Of a stretch of DNA of 64,000 bases, positions 43,150 through 55,000 are shown in pieces. The translations under genes and the position numbers were made by a program. Source of the DNA: Periconia sp. R9002. Lineage: Eukaryota > Ascomycota > Dothideomycetes > Pleosporales > Periconiaceae. Within the stretch, counting starts at the first letter, position 1; every line of letters starts with the position of its first letter. The notes beneath the pieces were generated by a model. It ran no database searches and had not been told where the DNA came from. It saw only the letters and a list, made by a program, of their open reading frames with translations. The stretch lies in assembly GCA_023627715.1 (NCBI GenBank), contig JAMAHW010000006.1, forward strand, positions 620,001 to 684,000. The letters run 5' to 3'.

Positions 43150-44354
43150 ATGGCGCGCACAAAAACTGGCCGCGCGAGGGAGGAAGACCCTTTCATCAAT
43201 GATGAAGACGAGGATGAAGATGTCGAGGCTGGTGAAGATGGCCCGCCTGTGATCAACCCCTACAGAGTGCTCGAACTGGAGAAGGATGCGACTGCCGACG
43301 ACGTGAAGAAAGCCTATCGAAAGATGGCATTGAGACATCACCCTGGTATGTTTGGTCTTCCATTCGCTTCCTCCTACATGGAGCAGTACTCAACTAACAC
43401 CATGGCATAGATAAAGTTACAACTGCAGACAAAGACGCCGCAAATAAACATTTCCAGGAGATCGCCTTCGCCTACGCCATCCTCTCCGATACACGGCGCC
43501 GCGACCGATACGATTTGACTGGTAGCACAGCTGAAGTTCTTGATGACGATGACGACTTCAATTGGCTATCATTCTATCGCGAGCAGTTTGCTGAGGCGCT
43601 GACGACCGAGAACATCACAAAATTTTCTCAGAAATACAAGGGCGGTGATGAAGAGAGACAAGATCTTCTCAATGCATATACGGAGCATGAGGGTCGCCTT
43701 GACAAAATCTACCAGACAGTTATGCTATCCGACATCCTCGAAGATGACGATCGCTTCCGCAAAATCATCGACGAAGAAATTGCGAAGGGTACAATCGAGA
43801 GCTACAAATCGTATGAGCGCGACAACAATGACGCAGCTAGGCAAAAAGTAAAGGACGCAGCCCGCAAACAACGAGCCGACTTCGATCGACGCCAGGCCGC
43901 AGAACAAGAGAAACAGGCATCCGCAACTTCCAGCAAAGCCAATGGAAAGCCCGCCAAAGCCAAAAAATCCACCTCCGCGGCTTCGAGCAGCATGGATGAC
44001 CTTGCCGCTCTCATTCAACAGCGCCAAAAAGCTCGCCACGGAAATTTCTTCGACCAGCTCGAGGCTAAATACGCACCGAAGCAATCCAGCGGCCGTAATC
44101 GTAAACGAGCGTCGCCTATGGACGAGCCGTCCGAGGAAGCTTTCGCCGCAATGGCAGCACGCAAGAAGTCAAAAACTACAGCCCTCAAGGCGCCTGCAAA
44201 GAAGAAGGCAAAGGCGAAGAAGGATAGTGACGAAGATATGGATGAGTCTGAGGACATCGGGAATTCTGAAGATGACGAAGACGAGGAGGAAGAGGAGGAG
44301 AACCCCCGGAAGAAGAAAGGCAGAACGCTGAGGAAGGGACGCGGTAAAGCCTGA
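43150..44354 (+). CDS. J-domain protein, DNAJC9-like
   Basis: Hsp70 co-chaperone, nuclear type. Exons 43150-43345 and 43411-44354 give 379 residues. The J domain spans about residues 33-105 ([23 protein letters not shown]); the HPD tripeptide that stimulates Hsp70 ATPase is split by the intron inside the Asp codon. The block [21 protein letters not shown] after the J domain and the following helical region match the DNAJC9 family, whose animal member handles histones H3-H4. The C terminus is very Lys- and Asp/Glu-rich ([17 protein letters not shown]), consistent with a nuclear protein. In this organism a histone-chaperone role is inferred from the family only. Confidence 0.9.
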
Positions 44355-44590
44355 ATAGAGGTCTCCTCTGAGTCTATCTATTTTCCACCTCCTTGCTAGG
44401 GAGGTAGACATCTGTGCATATGGGTTCACGGCATATCCGGCGTTGGGGAAAGCAATGGGTCGGGATAGTATTGGATGAGTTAGATACCACGAATTGGAAT
44501 GGCACTTGCCACGAATCAGTGTTTAACGATAATGTGATGTTTCTCTTGAAGATAACAAAGAAATCCCAGACAGAAATGACAGCAATAATC

Positions 44591-45691
44591 TTATCCCGTA
44601 ACCCCCCGGTCTATTTTGTTGCCATCCGGCATCATATCGAGAAGCTTTCCCACCCACTTCTTATACATTTCCACCTCATCCTTTAGCACCTTAACCTCTT
44701 CTCGAAGCTCTCGAAGCTCGTCATGCACGCCATCATTATTGGTTCCTGCCGATGAAGTACCCCGTTTCATGAAACGTCTGCGTTTTCTCGTTCCTCGGAC
44801 GGGCTGCTCTACCCCAGAGCTAGAGGCACTCTTGCCTCCGCTCGACTCGGGCTCTTCCATCTCTTTGTCATCGTCCGCAGCATCCCCGGAGTCCTCCTTA
44901 ATACCGGCTTTCGTTGAAGAATGGTGGTTTGGATGCTTTCGATCTATATGGTCCTGCAGGTTGTCCTTGCGGGAAAACGGGTGGTTGACCCCTAAGGAAG
45001 ATGAACGGGGACAATTCGAGACGGGACAGTGATATATCTTGGATGTCGGCTTCCTGTGTTTACTGTTGTTGTGACGCTTGAGCTCTCCTTTGGAGCCGAA
45101 ACCAGAGGTGTGGTGTTTGCAAACAACGACCTCGCATTTGTAAGATTTGTTAGGTTGAATCGTTTGTGTCCTGGAAGGCGACGCTCGGTTAGCCTCACTT
45201 TCCGACTTGTGAGTTCTCCAAAGTCATTGTTCGTGTTTTTGGGACTGGTCTTACTTCCTTGCAGGCCCTCCGCGAATTGTGGTTTGATCACTTCCATCGC
45301 GACTGAACATCATTCTGCCCTCTTGATCCTGGAACAGCTGCACATGATTATTAGTGCCTGCTAAAGCTTGTCCGATGGGATTGTTCCGCGTGGGTAGCTC
45401 TCTATAGGCCTGTTCAGGGTTTGAGGAGATCAGGTCGGACTGGAGCAGGCTGCTCGAAGTCAGGTTTTGATTGGTTTCGTAGGTAGAGGTCTCGTTGAGT
45501 CCGTTGACCATGTTGCTGTTCTGAGCGATAGTGTCTGCAGCAGGCGATAGGTGGTGCTGCCCAGTTGTCGCCTGAGAACTGAAGTCAATGTCATGGTAGT
45601 CAGATAGTCTACCATAACCTGATCCTTCAAATCCAAATGGATCCATAACCAAATCGTCAGCTGGCACCCTGTGGCCCAAATCCCACGCCAT
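44591..45691 (-). CDS. C2H2 zinc-finger transcription factor
   Basis: Exon 1 is 45691-45255, intron 45254-45171 (84 bp), exon 2 45170-44591; together 338 residues. The joined frame, not visible as a single open frame, reads RKTQTIQPNKSYKCEVVVC across and after the junction. Two zinc fingers follow: C-x4-C-x15-H-x4-H (KCEVVVC...RHNNSKH) and C-x4-C-x20-H-x4-H (HCPVSNC...DHIDRKH), the paired, loosely spaced type of many Pezizomycotina factors. A basic stretch (GTRKRRRFMKR) may serve as a nuclear signal, and the C terminus has a coiled coil (ELRELREEVKVLKDEVEMY). The N-terminal 145 residues are Asn/Gln/Ser-rich and could be an activation region. Targets unknown. Confidence 0.85.
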
Positions 45692-48266
45692 CGGTATAGG
45701 GGAGTATAAAAAACCCTGGAATTGACAATCTCATGCGGGGCTAGCTGGAAAGATCAGACTATTGCCTTCGGAAATTTGGACACGAGGCTGTGTAGGAAAT
45801 GAAAAGAATATGACTGAGTGTTGGAAAAGTCAATAGTACCGAAGTACTACCCAGGCTATTTCTTCCCTAAAAAAGAATTTAGTCAGCTCAAAAAACAGAA
45901 ACCTTTAACTTAGTTCGAGAGATTGATATCACACTAGAGAGGCTCCTGCGACAAGTCCAGAGGTCCGATCCGTTATTCGTAGGCTCGAATGCAATGGTAT
46001 GATGGGTGCAGCCATGCAAAAAAAATGCAATAGTTCATTGTAGCTAGCCAGATGCCCAAAATCTGCTTGCTGAACTCTTTTTCCTCGTTGGATCACGAAA
46101 TGTGCTGTGAAGCGCTCTGTGGTCGGGATGGCGTAGATGTTGTACAAGAGGAGTATATAATATATTGGATGAAGAATTCAGTAAAGATGTAAATAAAAGT
46201 CTGTTTTTTGGTAGGGAAAGGCTACGGTCGCTTTGATTCTCCTTTCAGAAGGTGCAGAGAACGATGAGGTTGTGGCGAAGTTGTTCTGAGATTGGAAAAA
46301 CATCACGGAGAATTGTGGTTAGGTGCCCGTTTGGGCTGGGCGAAGCCGTCTGCGTATCTCCCCAAAACCATGATAGTGTCATTCTGTAATTCTTCTGTAA
46401 GCGTCAAACAGATCCGCACGGCTTTTCTGGATCCTTTTTCTGGGCCACCCAACCTCCAATTGAGTATGTGCCTTTGGCTCCTAAAACAGTGGCATGCCAT
46501 GGGGGGCATATTCCCTGGGTCCAAATTCCTTAGGTAGGTTGAACTCGTTCCTGTCCAGGCTTTTTCCAAGGCTGAACTCAAGGTGCTGTTGGTCTCGGCT
46601 AGGGAGCCGGCTCCGAAATCTCTCCTAGGCAAGGCTGAGTCCTGGTGGATGGCATGGTCCGAATAATATGAGACGTAGAATGTACAGGTGCTGTACATTC
46701 ACCAAGCCCAACGCTAGAAGAAAAGATTGTGACCGACGAAAAGTTGTAACTCACCGGACTGTCGTAGAAAAGATATGAAAACGGCGGGAACGATCGGAAA
46801 GCATGACAGCGAGACACAAGCTTCTTATGTCGGCCAGATACACATCCCAAGAATTTTTGCCTTAAAGATGCCCAAGGTGGTATAAGGCAAACTGCACCTC
46901 GTGTCAGCACCTACGTTATTGGCCACTGCCCGCATAATCGGGGTCACCTTGAAATATCAAGGCAAAGATAGGGAAAATATTAATTCAAATAATGTTGCAT
47001 GTGTTTCTCAGAACGCGATGAACCGATACAGTTCGTAGATTTAGCAGATTTTGGAAAGGCGTCCTTCATCGTTTCGTTGGTTGCCAGCATTAGATGATCA
47101 TCCAATATGCAGCCGGAGTGGAGCATTTTTCTGTCTTGATGGAAAGCGAAACCTACGTGTGCAAGATACTGATCAGCAGGTCTGGAGGGTGACGAGGGAA
47201 TGGCTTCGATGTATTCATTATCGCGGCATGCAAGGTTTCACGCATCCTTTTCAGGCTGTAAGTATAGGTCGATGCAGAAAACCGTCTACTTCTCTAGGGA
47301 ATAAACAAATGAATCCGACAGAATCTAATCTACCGATGGCTCTGATAGACCGTATTTCAGTTTGCAGCGATAACTTTGCCTGATTTTACGACTGAGCCTC
47401 GAAGAAGAATACGTGTAACGCTTTCTACCATGCAACGAAAATATGCAGCAGATAATCAAATTACCCCATCTAATTTGACCGGATGCTTGGAACCACGAAT
47501 TCGTCTCGGAACGCCGGATAAGGCACAAAATTGATATTTTAAGATCGAGATGTTGAACGCTCAAGTGTTACGCATTGTTAGGGCCACTTACTCCAATGTC
47601 ATATAATGCAACAGAAACTCTCGTTTAAAATATGACTAGAGCAAAAATGTCAGTAGGTCCATCTTCTGGCTTCCATACTGACATCATAAACCAAGTAGAT
47701 GCTGCGCAGACTCTAAGGAGGAGGCACTGCCGCTTCTGTTACTTTCTTTGTGAGCAACCGCCCATCCCATACTCCATCAGCACGTGCCCTGTGTATTCGT
47801 TTGGATAGAACAACAAACAGCTACATACTATGGCACACATTATCTAGTTGACTTTCCAAAGAGGTTTTTGGGGTGGGGTTGCCATGTTCGCCACAACACA
47901 GGCACGTGACGAGATGTTAGGTGAAAAACTGATGAGTGAAAGGGCCATGGTTTAGTCATCGAACCAGGCGTTTGATTCTGTTTCCATTATCGACGACGAG
48001 CGTGGAGCGGCCACAGAGCTCGGAAAGTCTTGGCGGCCGACTGACTATCTGCCTCTGCTGGCGTTGGTAAACAATCCATCTCTACCGCGCACCTCTAGAC
48101 TGTCCGCGACCAGTACCGTGTTTGCAATTGAAAATAGCCAGCTCCTCTGCGTCATCGAAGCAGTTGAAGCACCAGCGAAAAACCACCTTCGTTACCATAG
48201 ACCGCACACATTCGTTTGTTACCACTTGTATTATAAATTCCCTCTCTCCCACTCATTCCCTGGAAA
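45692..48266. other. 2.6-kb stretch without convincing gene
   Basis: Frames of 80-131 codons occur on both strands (for example 46698-46303 minus, 47051-47383 plus) but overlap, lack recognised domains and some lack ATG. A perfect 10-3-10 inverted repeat is at 46679-46701. The last 200 bp are probably the promoter and leader of the 48267 gene. Confidence 0.45.
46679..46701. repeat. perfect 10-bp inverted repeat, 3-bp spacer
   Basis: GAATGTACAG, GTG, CTGTACATTC. A perfect palindrome with this spacing could be a dimer-binding operator-like site or a cruciform/hairpin. It sits about 1 kb upstream of the zinc-finger gene and 1.6 kb upstream of the 48267 gene. Confidence 0.8.
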
Positions 48267-49253
48267 ATGGCGACAAAGCGTAAAGCTTCCAAATCGCACT
48301 CACCAACCTCCTCAAATTCCTCCCCGTATCCTCAGTACTCAGCTAAGCGTATAAAAGGTGCACCGGCGTCTACTCTCATCCCCACTGAAGATCGCCAGAT
48401 CGCCAAGAAGGGTGAAAAGAACCTGTCACTGCTGCGGATGATCTGTGTGGAGCAGAAGAGCGGCGAAAAGAAAGAGCTCCATTTCAAGAAGTTGATCCAC
48501 TCTGAAATCGACTGGGACAATAACGACCACATCTGCAAGATCAACGCCTGGCGCAATCAGCTGTACGGTCGTGCCGGAATGAAATCGAAGCAAATCACCA
48601 TGTGGAACGAGCAGGAGGTTGCCTTTCTCGAACTCACATTCCTTCTTCTCATCGTGGAAGGTGCCAGGTTCGGTGTCATGGTTCCGCGGAATCGTACCAT
48701 TCTCGACGCTTTCAATGACTACTTCACTGGTAGGGTGTTCCAGGATAGCCATGGCAAAGACTACGAACCCCGCGAAGCTCGACCGGCAAACGCCTTCACA
48801 TCCAAGTTGACTCGCGTCGCGGGTAACCTCAGGGAGCGCCTGGAGGCTATAATGGAGAACAGGGTAGGCGACAGTTTTCAACCCGTCATCACCGAAGCCA
48901 TGATCAACGAGTACCTGGGGCTTAAAGCGGCGTTTCCAGTCGATGGCGACAGCAGGAATTTGGACAAGGTGTTCACATGGGAAGCCGGTACTTCTATTCC
49001 GACCGGCGATCCGTTCATCCGCGAGTGGCAGACAAGTCTGGAGAACATGTTGCAACAGGATTCTGGTTCCAAATTCATGGCCAATTCCGAACCTGCTCGT
49101 TCAATAGAGTACGATGCCGACCCTCTGTCCGAAGACATTGCTCTCCAAATTGAAGCCGCGAAGATCTTGGTCCAGATGAGCGCTGGAATCAGTCCAGGCG
49201 ATGCTTATAGACGTCGTCATGGATTGTCAACTTTGCCCTCGTCTCCGTATTAA
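48267..49253 (+). CDS. basic hypothetical nuclear-type protein
   Basis: 328 residues, intronless, starting MATKRKASKSHSPTSS, a basic Ser-rich N terminus that could carry a nuclear signal (KRKA, SAKRIK). The middle (about residues 105-200) has WNEQEVAFLELTFLLL...ILDAFNDYFTG...YEPREARPANAFTSKLTR, resembling the EERQWIL...FVQDFNKRFSG...EPRPERSHSSLTK part of the protein at 23957-25183. This looks like a helix-turn-helix/Myb-like module common to both. The C-terminal part is mostly helical (EDIALQIEAAKILVQMS). No catalytic motif. Function unknown; DNA or chromatin binding is only inference. Confidence 0.78.
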   Translation: MATKRKASKSHSPTSSNSSPYPQYSAKRIKGAPASTLIPTEDRQIAKKGEKNLSLLRMICVEQKSGEKKELHFKKLIHSEIDWDNNDHICKINAWRNQLYGRAGMKSKQITMWNEQEVAFLELTFLLLIVEGARFGVMVPRNRTILDAFNDYFTGRVFQDSHGKDYEPREARPANAFTSKLTRVAGNLRERLEAIMENRVGDSFQPVITEAMINEYLGLKAAFPVDGDSRNLDKVFTWEAGTSIPTGDPFIREWQTSLENMLQQDSGSKFMANSEPARSIEYDADPLSEDIALQIEAAKILVQMSAGISPGDAYRRRHGLSTLPSSPY

Positions 49254-49939
49254 TCAAATACGCTGCTCTGCTTGCCCCATTGCTGGAGCTACATTCTGGA
49301 GACAACGTTGCGGATTATCCTCAATTCAGCGCCATCGCATCCATCAGGCCTTCAATCGCAACTAACGCTCGGGGGTTTGCTGACGGAGTCGCCGTACTGT
49401 CTTCCGCGCCTATTTCTTGGACAGCACCCAGCGCCTAGGCTTCAAGTCAATACTTTTTTTCCTTTCTTTTCTGGTAATATTGGTGGGGTATGTTTTCTTC
49501 TTTCTTGGTTTGATTTCATGATACCCCTGGGATACTTTGTTTCGACATGGAAAAGGCGTTATTGAGCATAGGATATTTTTCTTTCTTTGGACAGACAAGC
49601 ATTGCATGTGGGCATACACAACTGGGTCACGGCGTAGAGAAGACATAGACTCGTCTTATTTCTTCCATTTTTTAATGAGATTCTTAATTTGAATAATTCT
49701 ACAATCTTCGTTCCAGATTCCGTTGAGAAGACGCTCTTTGTGATGTCTGTCTACGGAAGGCGCGACTGACCAACCCCGCACCCACCCCACATTAGTCTCT
49801 CTAACTTTTTCTCTTCCCAGATCATCCATGTATCACAACGGCGCCTTTCTTAATTTTTGCATGCAATAAGAAAAGGAAATTTTCAACGACGTTACGAACG
49901 ACTACGAGGTAGCCAAAATAGTGCGCACAAATTATAAAA
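49254..49939. other. intergenic, no feature recognised
   Basis: About 690 bp. T-rich tracts near 49450-49590 probably belong to the 3' UTR of the 48267 gene; the right part is the PRMT3 promoter. Confidence 0.45.
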
Positions 49940-51512
49940 ATGTCAGACAGCGATTCCGACATCGCCAGCTCGGCAGGGAGCATTATCGAGGACATGAGCG
50001 AGCCTGATACTACAACTTTCAAGTGTCTTTTCTGCGAGCAACAATTTGGACGGATCGCAGAGATGACTGCGCACTGCAAGTCTGAGCATGCTTTCGATGT
50101 TGAGGGCACTATCAAAGACTTAGGACCAGGTTTGTGAAGGCTACACACATCCAAGCTTTACCTGTTCAGTCGACTGACACGTGATAGAGGCCGATGAACT
50201 GACTGTCATTAAACTGATTAACTTCCTGAGGGCGGAGGCGCAACGAAATACAGACCCCAAAAGCATCAAAGTGGATATAGAGACGATAGCCAGCGACAAA
50301 TACCTGCAGCCAACACTGGAAGATGATGCGCTGCTCTTCGAATTAGGGGACCTCATGCCTGATGCGGATGGCAAAGCTGTAGACTATGACGAATTCGAGG
50401 CTGCACTGCAGAAGAATATCGGACAAGATGTAGAGAAGATCGATCTCAGTCACGACCGTGATACAGACTATTTTGAATCTTACAAGGGCAACGGCATCCA
50501 TCGCGAGATGATCGAAGACCGCGTACGGACAGAGGGCTATCGGGACTTCATCGAGAAGAATGCGGACTTGTTCGCTGGAAAAGTGGTGCTGGACGTTGGG
50601 TGTGGTACCGGCATCCTTTCGCTGTTCTGTGCGAGGGCTGGCGCAAAGAAGGTTTTTGCGGTTGACAATTCCGACATCGCCAACCGTGCGAGACAGAATA
50701 TCAAGAAGAATGGATACGAAGGGAAGATTGAAGTGATCCAAGGGAAAATCGAGGACTTCAACACACAGCAACTCATCGGGAAAGAGAAAGTTGATATCAT
50801 CATCTCGGAGTGGATGGGCTACGGTCTTCTTTTCGAAGGCATGTTAGACTCTGTCCTCCGAGCACGGGACTTGTACTTGAAAGAAGACGGGCTCATGGTG
50901 CCATCGCATTGCACTATGGTGGCAGCACCTATCGCGGACAAGGACTGGATAGCAGAGAGCACGGGTGAGAAATTCTGGAAAGATGTGTACGGCTTCGACT
51001 TCTCGTCTATGATCCCTGGCGGTAACCTCAACGATCGTGATATCGGCGTATTTGATGTGCCTCCTCAGTCACTGGGTGGCTCATCGGCCGCACTCTATCA
51101 ACTAGATTTGCGGAAGATCATGGTCAAGGAACTGGACTTCACTGTATCGACATCGGTGACGCTAAGCTCTAACGTGACCTCGATAGATGGATTCGCTATA
51201 TGGTTCGATACATTCTTCTTGCCTCCCGGAAAGCCTCAAGACGCCTTGCAGGTTGATGTAAGCGCGTGGGGCAAGAATGGTGAGCCTGGGGTTGGGTTCT
51301 CGACGGGTCCAAGTTCGACAGCGACGCACTGGCATCAGGCAGTGCTGCTGCTCGATGAAGAGGATAGAAAGAAGGAAGTTAAAGGAGGGAGCACGCTGAA
51401 GCTTTCGATCACTTATAGAAAGGTGAAGAGAGATGATAGGGGTATCGACGTGATGATTACATGGGAAGGAGAGGGTGCGGTATCAGGAAGCGTTAAGAGG
51501 ACGATGGCATAA
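49940..51512 (+). CDS. rmt3: protein arginine N-methyltransferase 3
   Basis: Type I arginine methyltransferase; in yeast and animals PRMT3 is cytosolic and methylates ribosomal protein uS5 (Rps2). Exons 49940-50129 and 50188-51512 join in phase to give 504 residues. The N-terminal C2H2 zinc finger (Cys29, Cys32, His45, His50) is specific to PRMT3 and recognises the ribosomal substrate. S-adenosylmethionine motif I is VLDVGCGTG (about 195-204), the double-E loop is SEWMGYGLLFE (about 270-280), and the THW loop is in ATHWHQ (about 443). The domain set and length match PRMT3. Acidic N terminus (MSDSDSD) as in the family. Confidence 0.95.
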
Positions 51513-52042
51513 GGAAGTCCAAAAAGTATATTTAAATAAGCGGCTCAAGAATCTCAGTAGAGGAGAACTGCAATTGATGTGGTTCATTCAAACCACAGGT
51601 CGATGAGCAGATGTGAGATATTATCACGTGATGTTTCAGGGTCCAGTCTTGGAAGCTTGTGATCCTTTGAATTGAGTTCTGAATAATGGTTTTGTCGAGC
51701 AGGAAGAGTGCAAGTCATTTCGTAATTTAAAAGCAATCCCGCATTTTGCATAACCAACAGGCTAATCTGTGTCAAGCCAAATACCAATAATTGAGGATAT
51801 TTGGTGCCAGGTGATGCTCGTTGCTGTTTTTGGAGATCGGAAGCTCTGACGACACTACTAGCGGCCGTGCGCGTGAGCTCTCACGAGCTGCGGAGTTTCC
51901 GTGATGTCGCCTTGACACCTTGTACATATTTAATTATTCTTTGATACTTCATTATACTCCTCCTGAAGGCAAAGCCCTAGCTTCTTGCAACACCCACACG
52001 AGACGATGCGGAATCGATAACGGCTTCTCCACCCGCTACCTC
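51513..52042. other. intergenic, RAV1 promoter
   Basis: About 530 bp between tandem genes. The frame of RAV1 exon 1 extends upstream to 51920 but with no ATG matching the family; a TATA-poor promoter is likely. Nothing else. Confidence 0.45.
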
Positions 52043-55000
52043 ATGCGCGACATCCTCCCAGGGCGCCCGCAGGCGAAACTGCAAGCTGTCGCCCATGGAC
52101 CTCCTGAAGCCACTGGCTTGTCACTGCTCTGGAAGGGGCAACATCTTATTGTATGTATTGCCATGTTCGCAAAACATGCTCTTGCGCAGCTGTCTCACGT
52201 CTGTAGGCCTATATCTCCGGCAATGCGCTCATCATCCTCGACTCGCCGAACCATGTTGTCCAGACCATCTACATTGACCAAGAAGACGAGCTTGAAGCCG
52301 TCGCCCTCGATGAAAACTCGGGGAAGCTTGCGGCATGCTCTACGAATCATGTATACATCTACGAGCCATATATCAACGATGATGACCCAGCCAACGAAGT
52401 GGTCAAGGTGGGGGCTCCGCAGCTTGAAGCATGAGGGAGGGGAAACGCTGACGATGCGCGCAGTGGGGGCTCCAGGGCAACACGTCTCTGCCAGACCCAG
52501 CCGACTCGATTACAACCTTGTCCTGGGGCATGCGCGATGAATTGCTCGTAGGCAGCGCATCCCTTACCCTCTTCTACACACGCGAGACGCCGGAACAAAT
52601 ATGGACCAAGAAGCTGGCAAACCCCGTCAAGTTCGCCCATTTCTCCCCAGACGCGGAACTGATTGCTTCTACTGGGAAATACGATCGCCTACTTAAGATA
52701 TGGCGCCGGCTGGCGTTTGGTTCGGCAGACCAATCTTTCGACCATTATTACCTCCCTCATCCGGGCATTGTCACAGGTATACACTGGCGGCAACCATACC
52801 ATAAGGATCAAACTGCGGACAACGTACTGTACACAATATGCGCCGATTACAAGGTGCGGATATGGGTGACAGGCGAGCATCACGGTGCGGAGGGGCTGGC
52901 TCTATGGGCCGAAGTCGATCTATTTGATTCCATTAAACCTCGCTCCCTCGACCATACCTCCGAAAAGCGATTCGCATTCATCATCGATGGCAAATATTTC
53001 ACACATGCAACAGAAAGAGCGGTTCAGCAGGCTACGGCCGCGGAGAAGGATCAATTAGCATTGAATCATCTTATCGAAGTCGCAAACCGAAATCCCGAGA
53101 TATGTGTCGTGTTGGACGACCGTGGCAACATGACTGCATGGGGCTTTGAGAACATTGGCGCAAAAGTAAAAAAGGAAACCGACATTTTCAGCGTTGCTCA
53201 CATGGATGGACTACATCTGCACTTTGCAAAAGATGTTGCTCCGTTGCATGATAACGTACAATTCTTCGTATCATGCTACCCAAGCCCCGAATCAGTCTTC
53301 TCAATACTTGCGCATCACTTTGATGGACGGTTGGAATGGCTACAGGCTCGAATGGATTATCTTCTCGACCCCTCGCCATCGCAGCCCAGCCGTATCCAAC
53401 GCAAAGCTGTCTGGACCGGACACTCGCACGCCATCAAAAAGGTCAATCGTACTCCAAGCGGAAGAGCACTCGTATCGCGGACGGTGACCGATGAGTGCAT
53501 TGTGTGGGTTCAACGTCCCACCGAACACGGCATGTCACTACGACGCCACAGTACGGTGAAAGTGGGAGAGCATATTCATCGCACATCATTGCTGCAGGAT
53601 GGCAACTTTCTTGTTTTTCTCCACCACGAACATATCGCACTTTGGGATACACGCGGACCAGAAGCTGTCGAAATCCAGCGCCTTCCTTACAAGCTCCAAG
53701 GCTTGCCTCTTTGCCTTCTAGTAATTCCGGAAACACAGCCAGGCGGCCGGTTAGTGCATGTTGCTACGATAAGTTCAGAAATGAAAAGCATTTGTTGGGA
53801 AATTCGACTGCCGTTACTTGAACGAGATCCAGTCACGGGCCGTAAATTTTCCACGTCGTTTCCTGTGACTAACGGTTATACGAATGGTGACGCTGAGATC
53901 AGTATAGAGGAGTTCTCATCATTTGACTTGGGATCAGGGGATGACTTGGTCTTTGTGCTACCTGTTGATCCTGCAGGCTCTGCACCAGTAATATCCGGCT
54001 TCTTAGATACTTTTGCTCGGGACGTGGCCATCTCCTATACCAAATCAGGCGTTGTGAGCTCGTGGACAGCCAGGGTGGACGCGGAATCCCGTAGGTTAGA
54101 ATGGCTCAGCACTTCCACTGTCGAAACAAGTATACAAAATCCCTCTCTAGCGAGTGGCACATCAATTCGAAAGGCTGCATTAGTAGATGAAGACAAGACG
54201 ACTTTGACCATCTGGAATATGCGCAGCGGACAGCTAGAATACGAGGAAAAATTCGAAGGCGATGGTGCTATTCAAGATCTCGATTGGTCGTCTACCCCGG
54301 ACAATCAATCTATACTCGCAGTTGGCTTTCCGCATCGCGTAGTTATTTATGCGCAGCTCAGGTATGATTACCTCAACGCCGGCCCGTCATGGGTGCAGAT
54401 TCGAGAGATTCGTATTCGCGATATAACACCTCACCCGATTGGCGACTCAGTCTGGCTGGGCAGCGGTAATCTGGTCATTGGCGCTGGAAACCAACTCTTT
54501 ATCCAAGACGAAAATGTCGAAGTATCAGAAGGCTTGTTTCCTAGCTTGCGCACCATACCACGAAAAACAGCTTCCATTGATATTTTCACTGCCGTCAGCC
54601 GATTGAATGGGCCATTGCCTGTGTATCATCCTCAGTTATTATCACAATGCGTGTTATCAGGCAAATTATTGCTTGTACAGCGGATTCTGATAAAACTGTT
54701 CCAGAAGTTGAAGTTTTGGACAGAGGGTGAAGATTTTGACAGCTTACTCGGTTTTTCGGCCGATGACTTCTCAGAGAGTCCCGAAGTACGTTTGCAGCAT
54801 CTCCATTTTCCGCGTAACCTAACATGGTCTAGGATCAATTGACTGCTTCACGAAAAGACATGCAATCGTCTTATGCTGACTTCTCCGACGACGGTGAACC
54901 CAGGTCACTGACCGAAGACGTAGCATCGTCTCTGAACGAGCTTCTTCAAAGCAAGCAGCTTCCGTTGTTGACAAGTCGCGAACAGTTCCATCTAGCGGAC

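Noticed and set aside
46303..46698. Minus-strand gene of 131 codons starting inside the palindrome
   Set aside because: No domain or compositional sign of coding; an overlapping plus-strand frame of similar quality exists.
47051..47383. Plus-strand gene of 110 codons
   Set aside because: Begins at TTG, has no ATG in a useful place and no recognisable domain.
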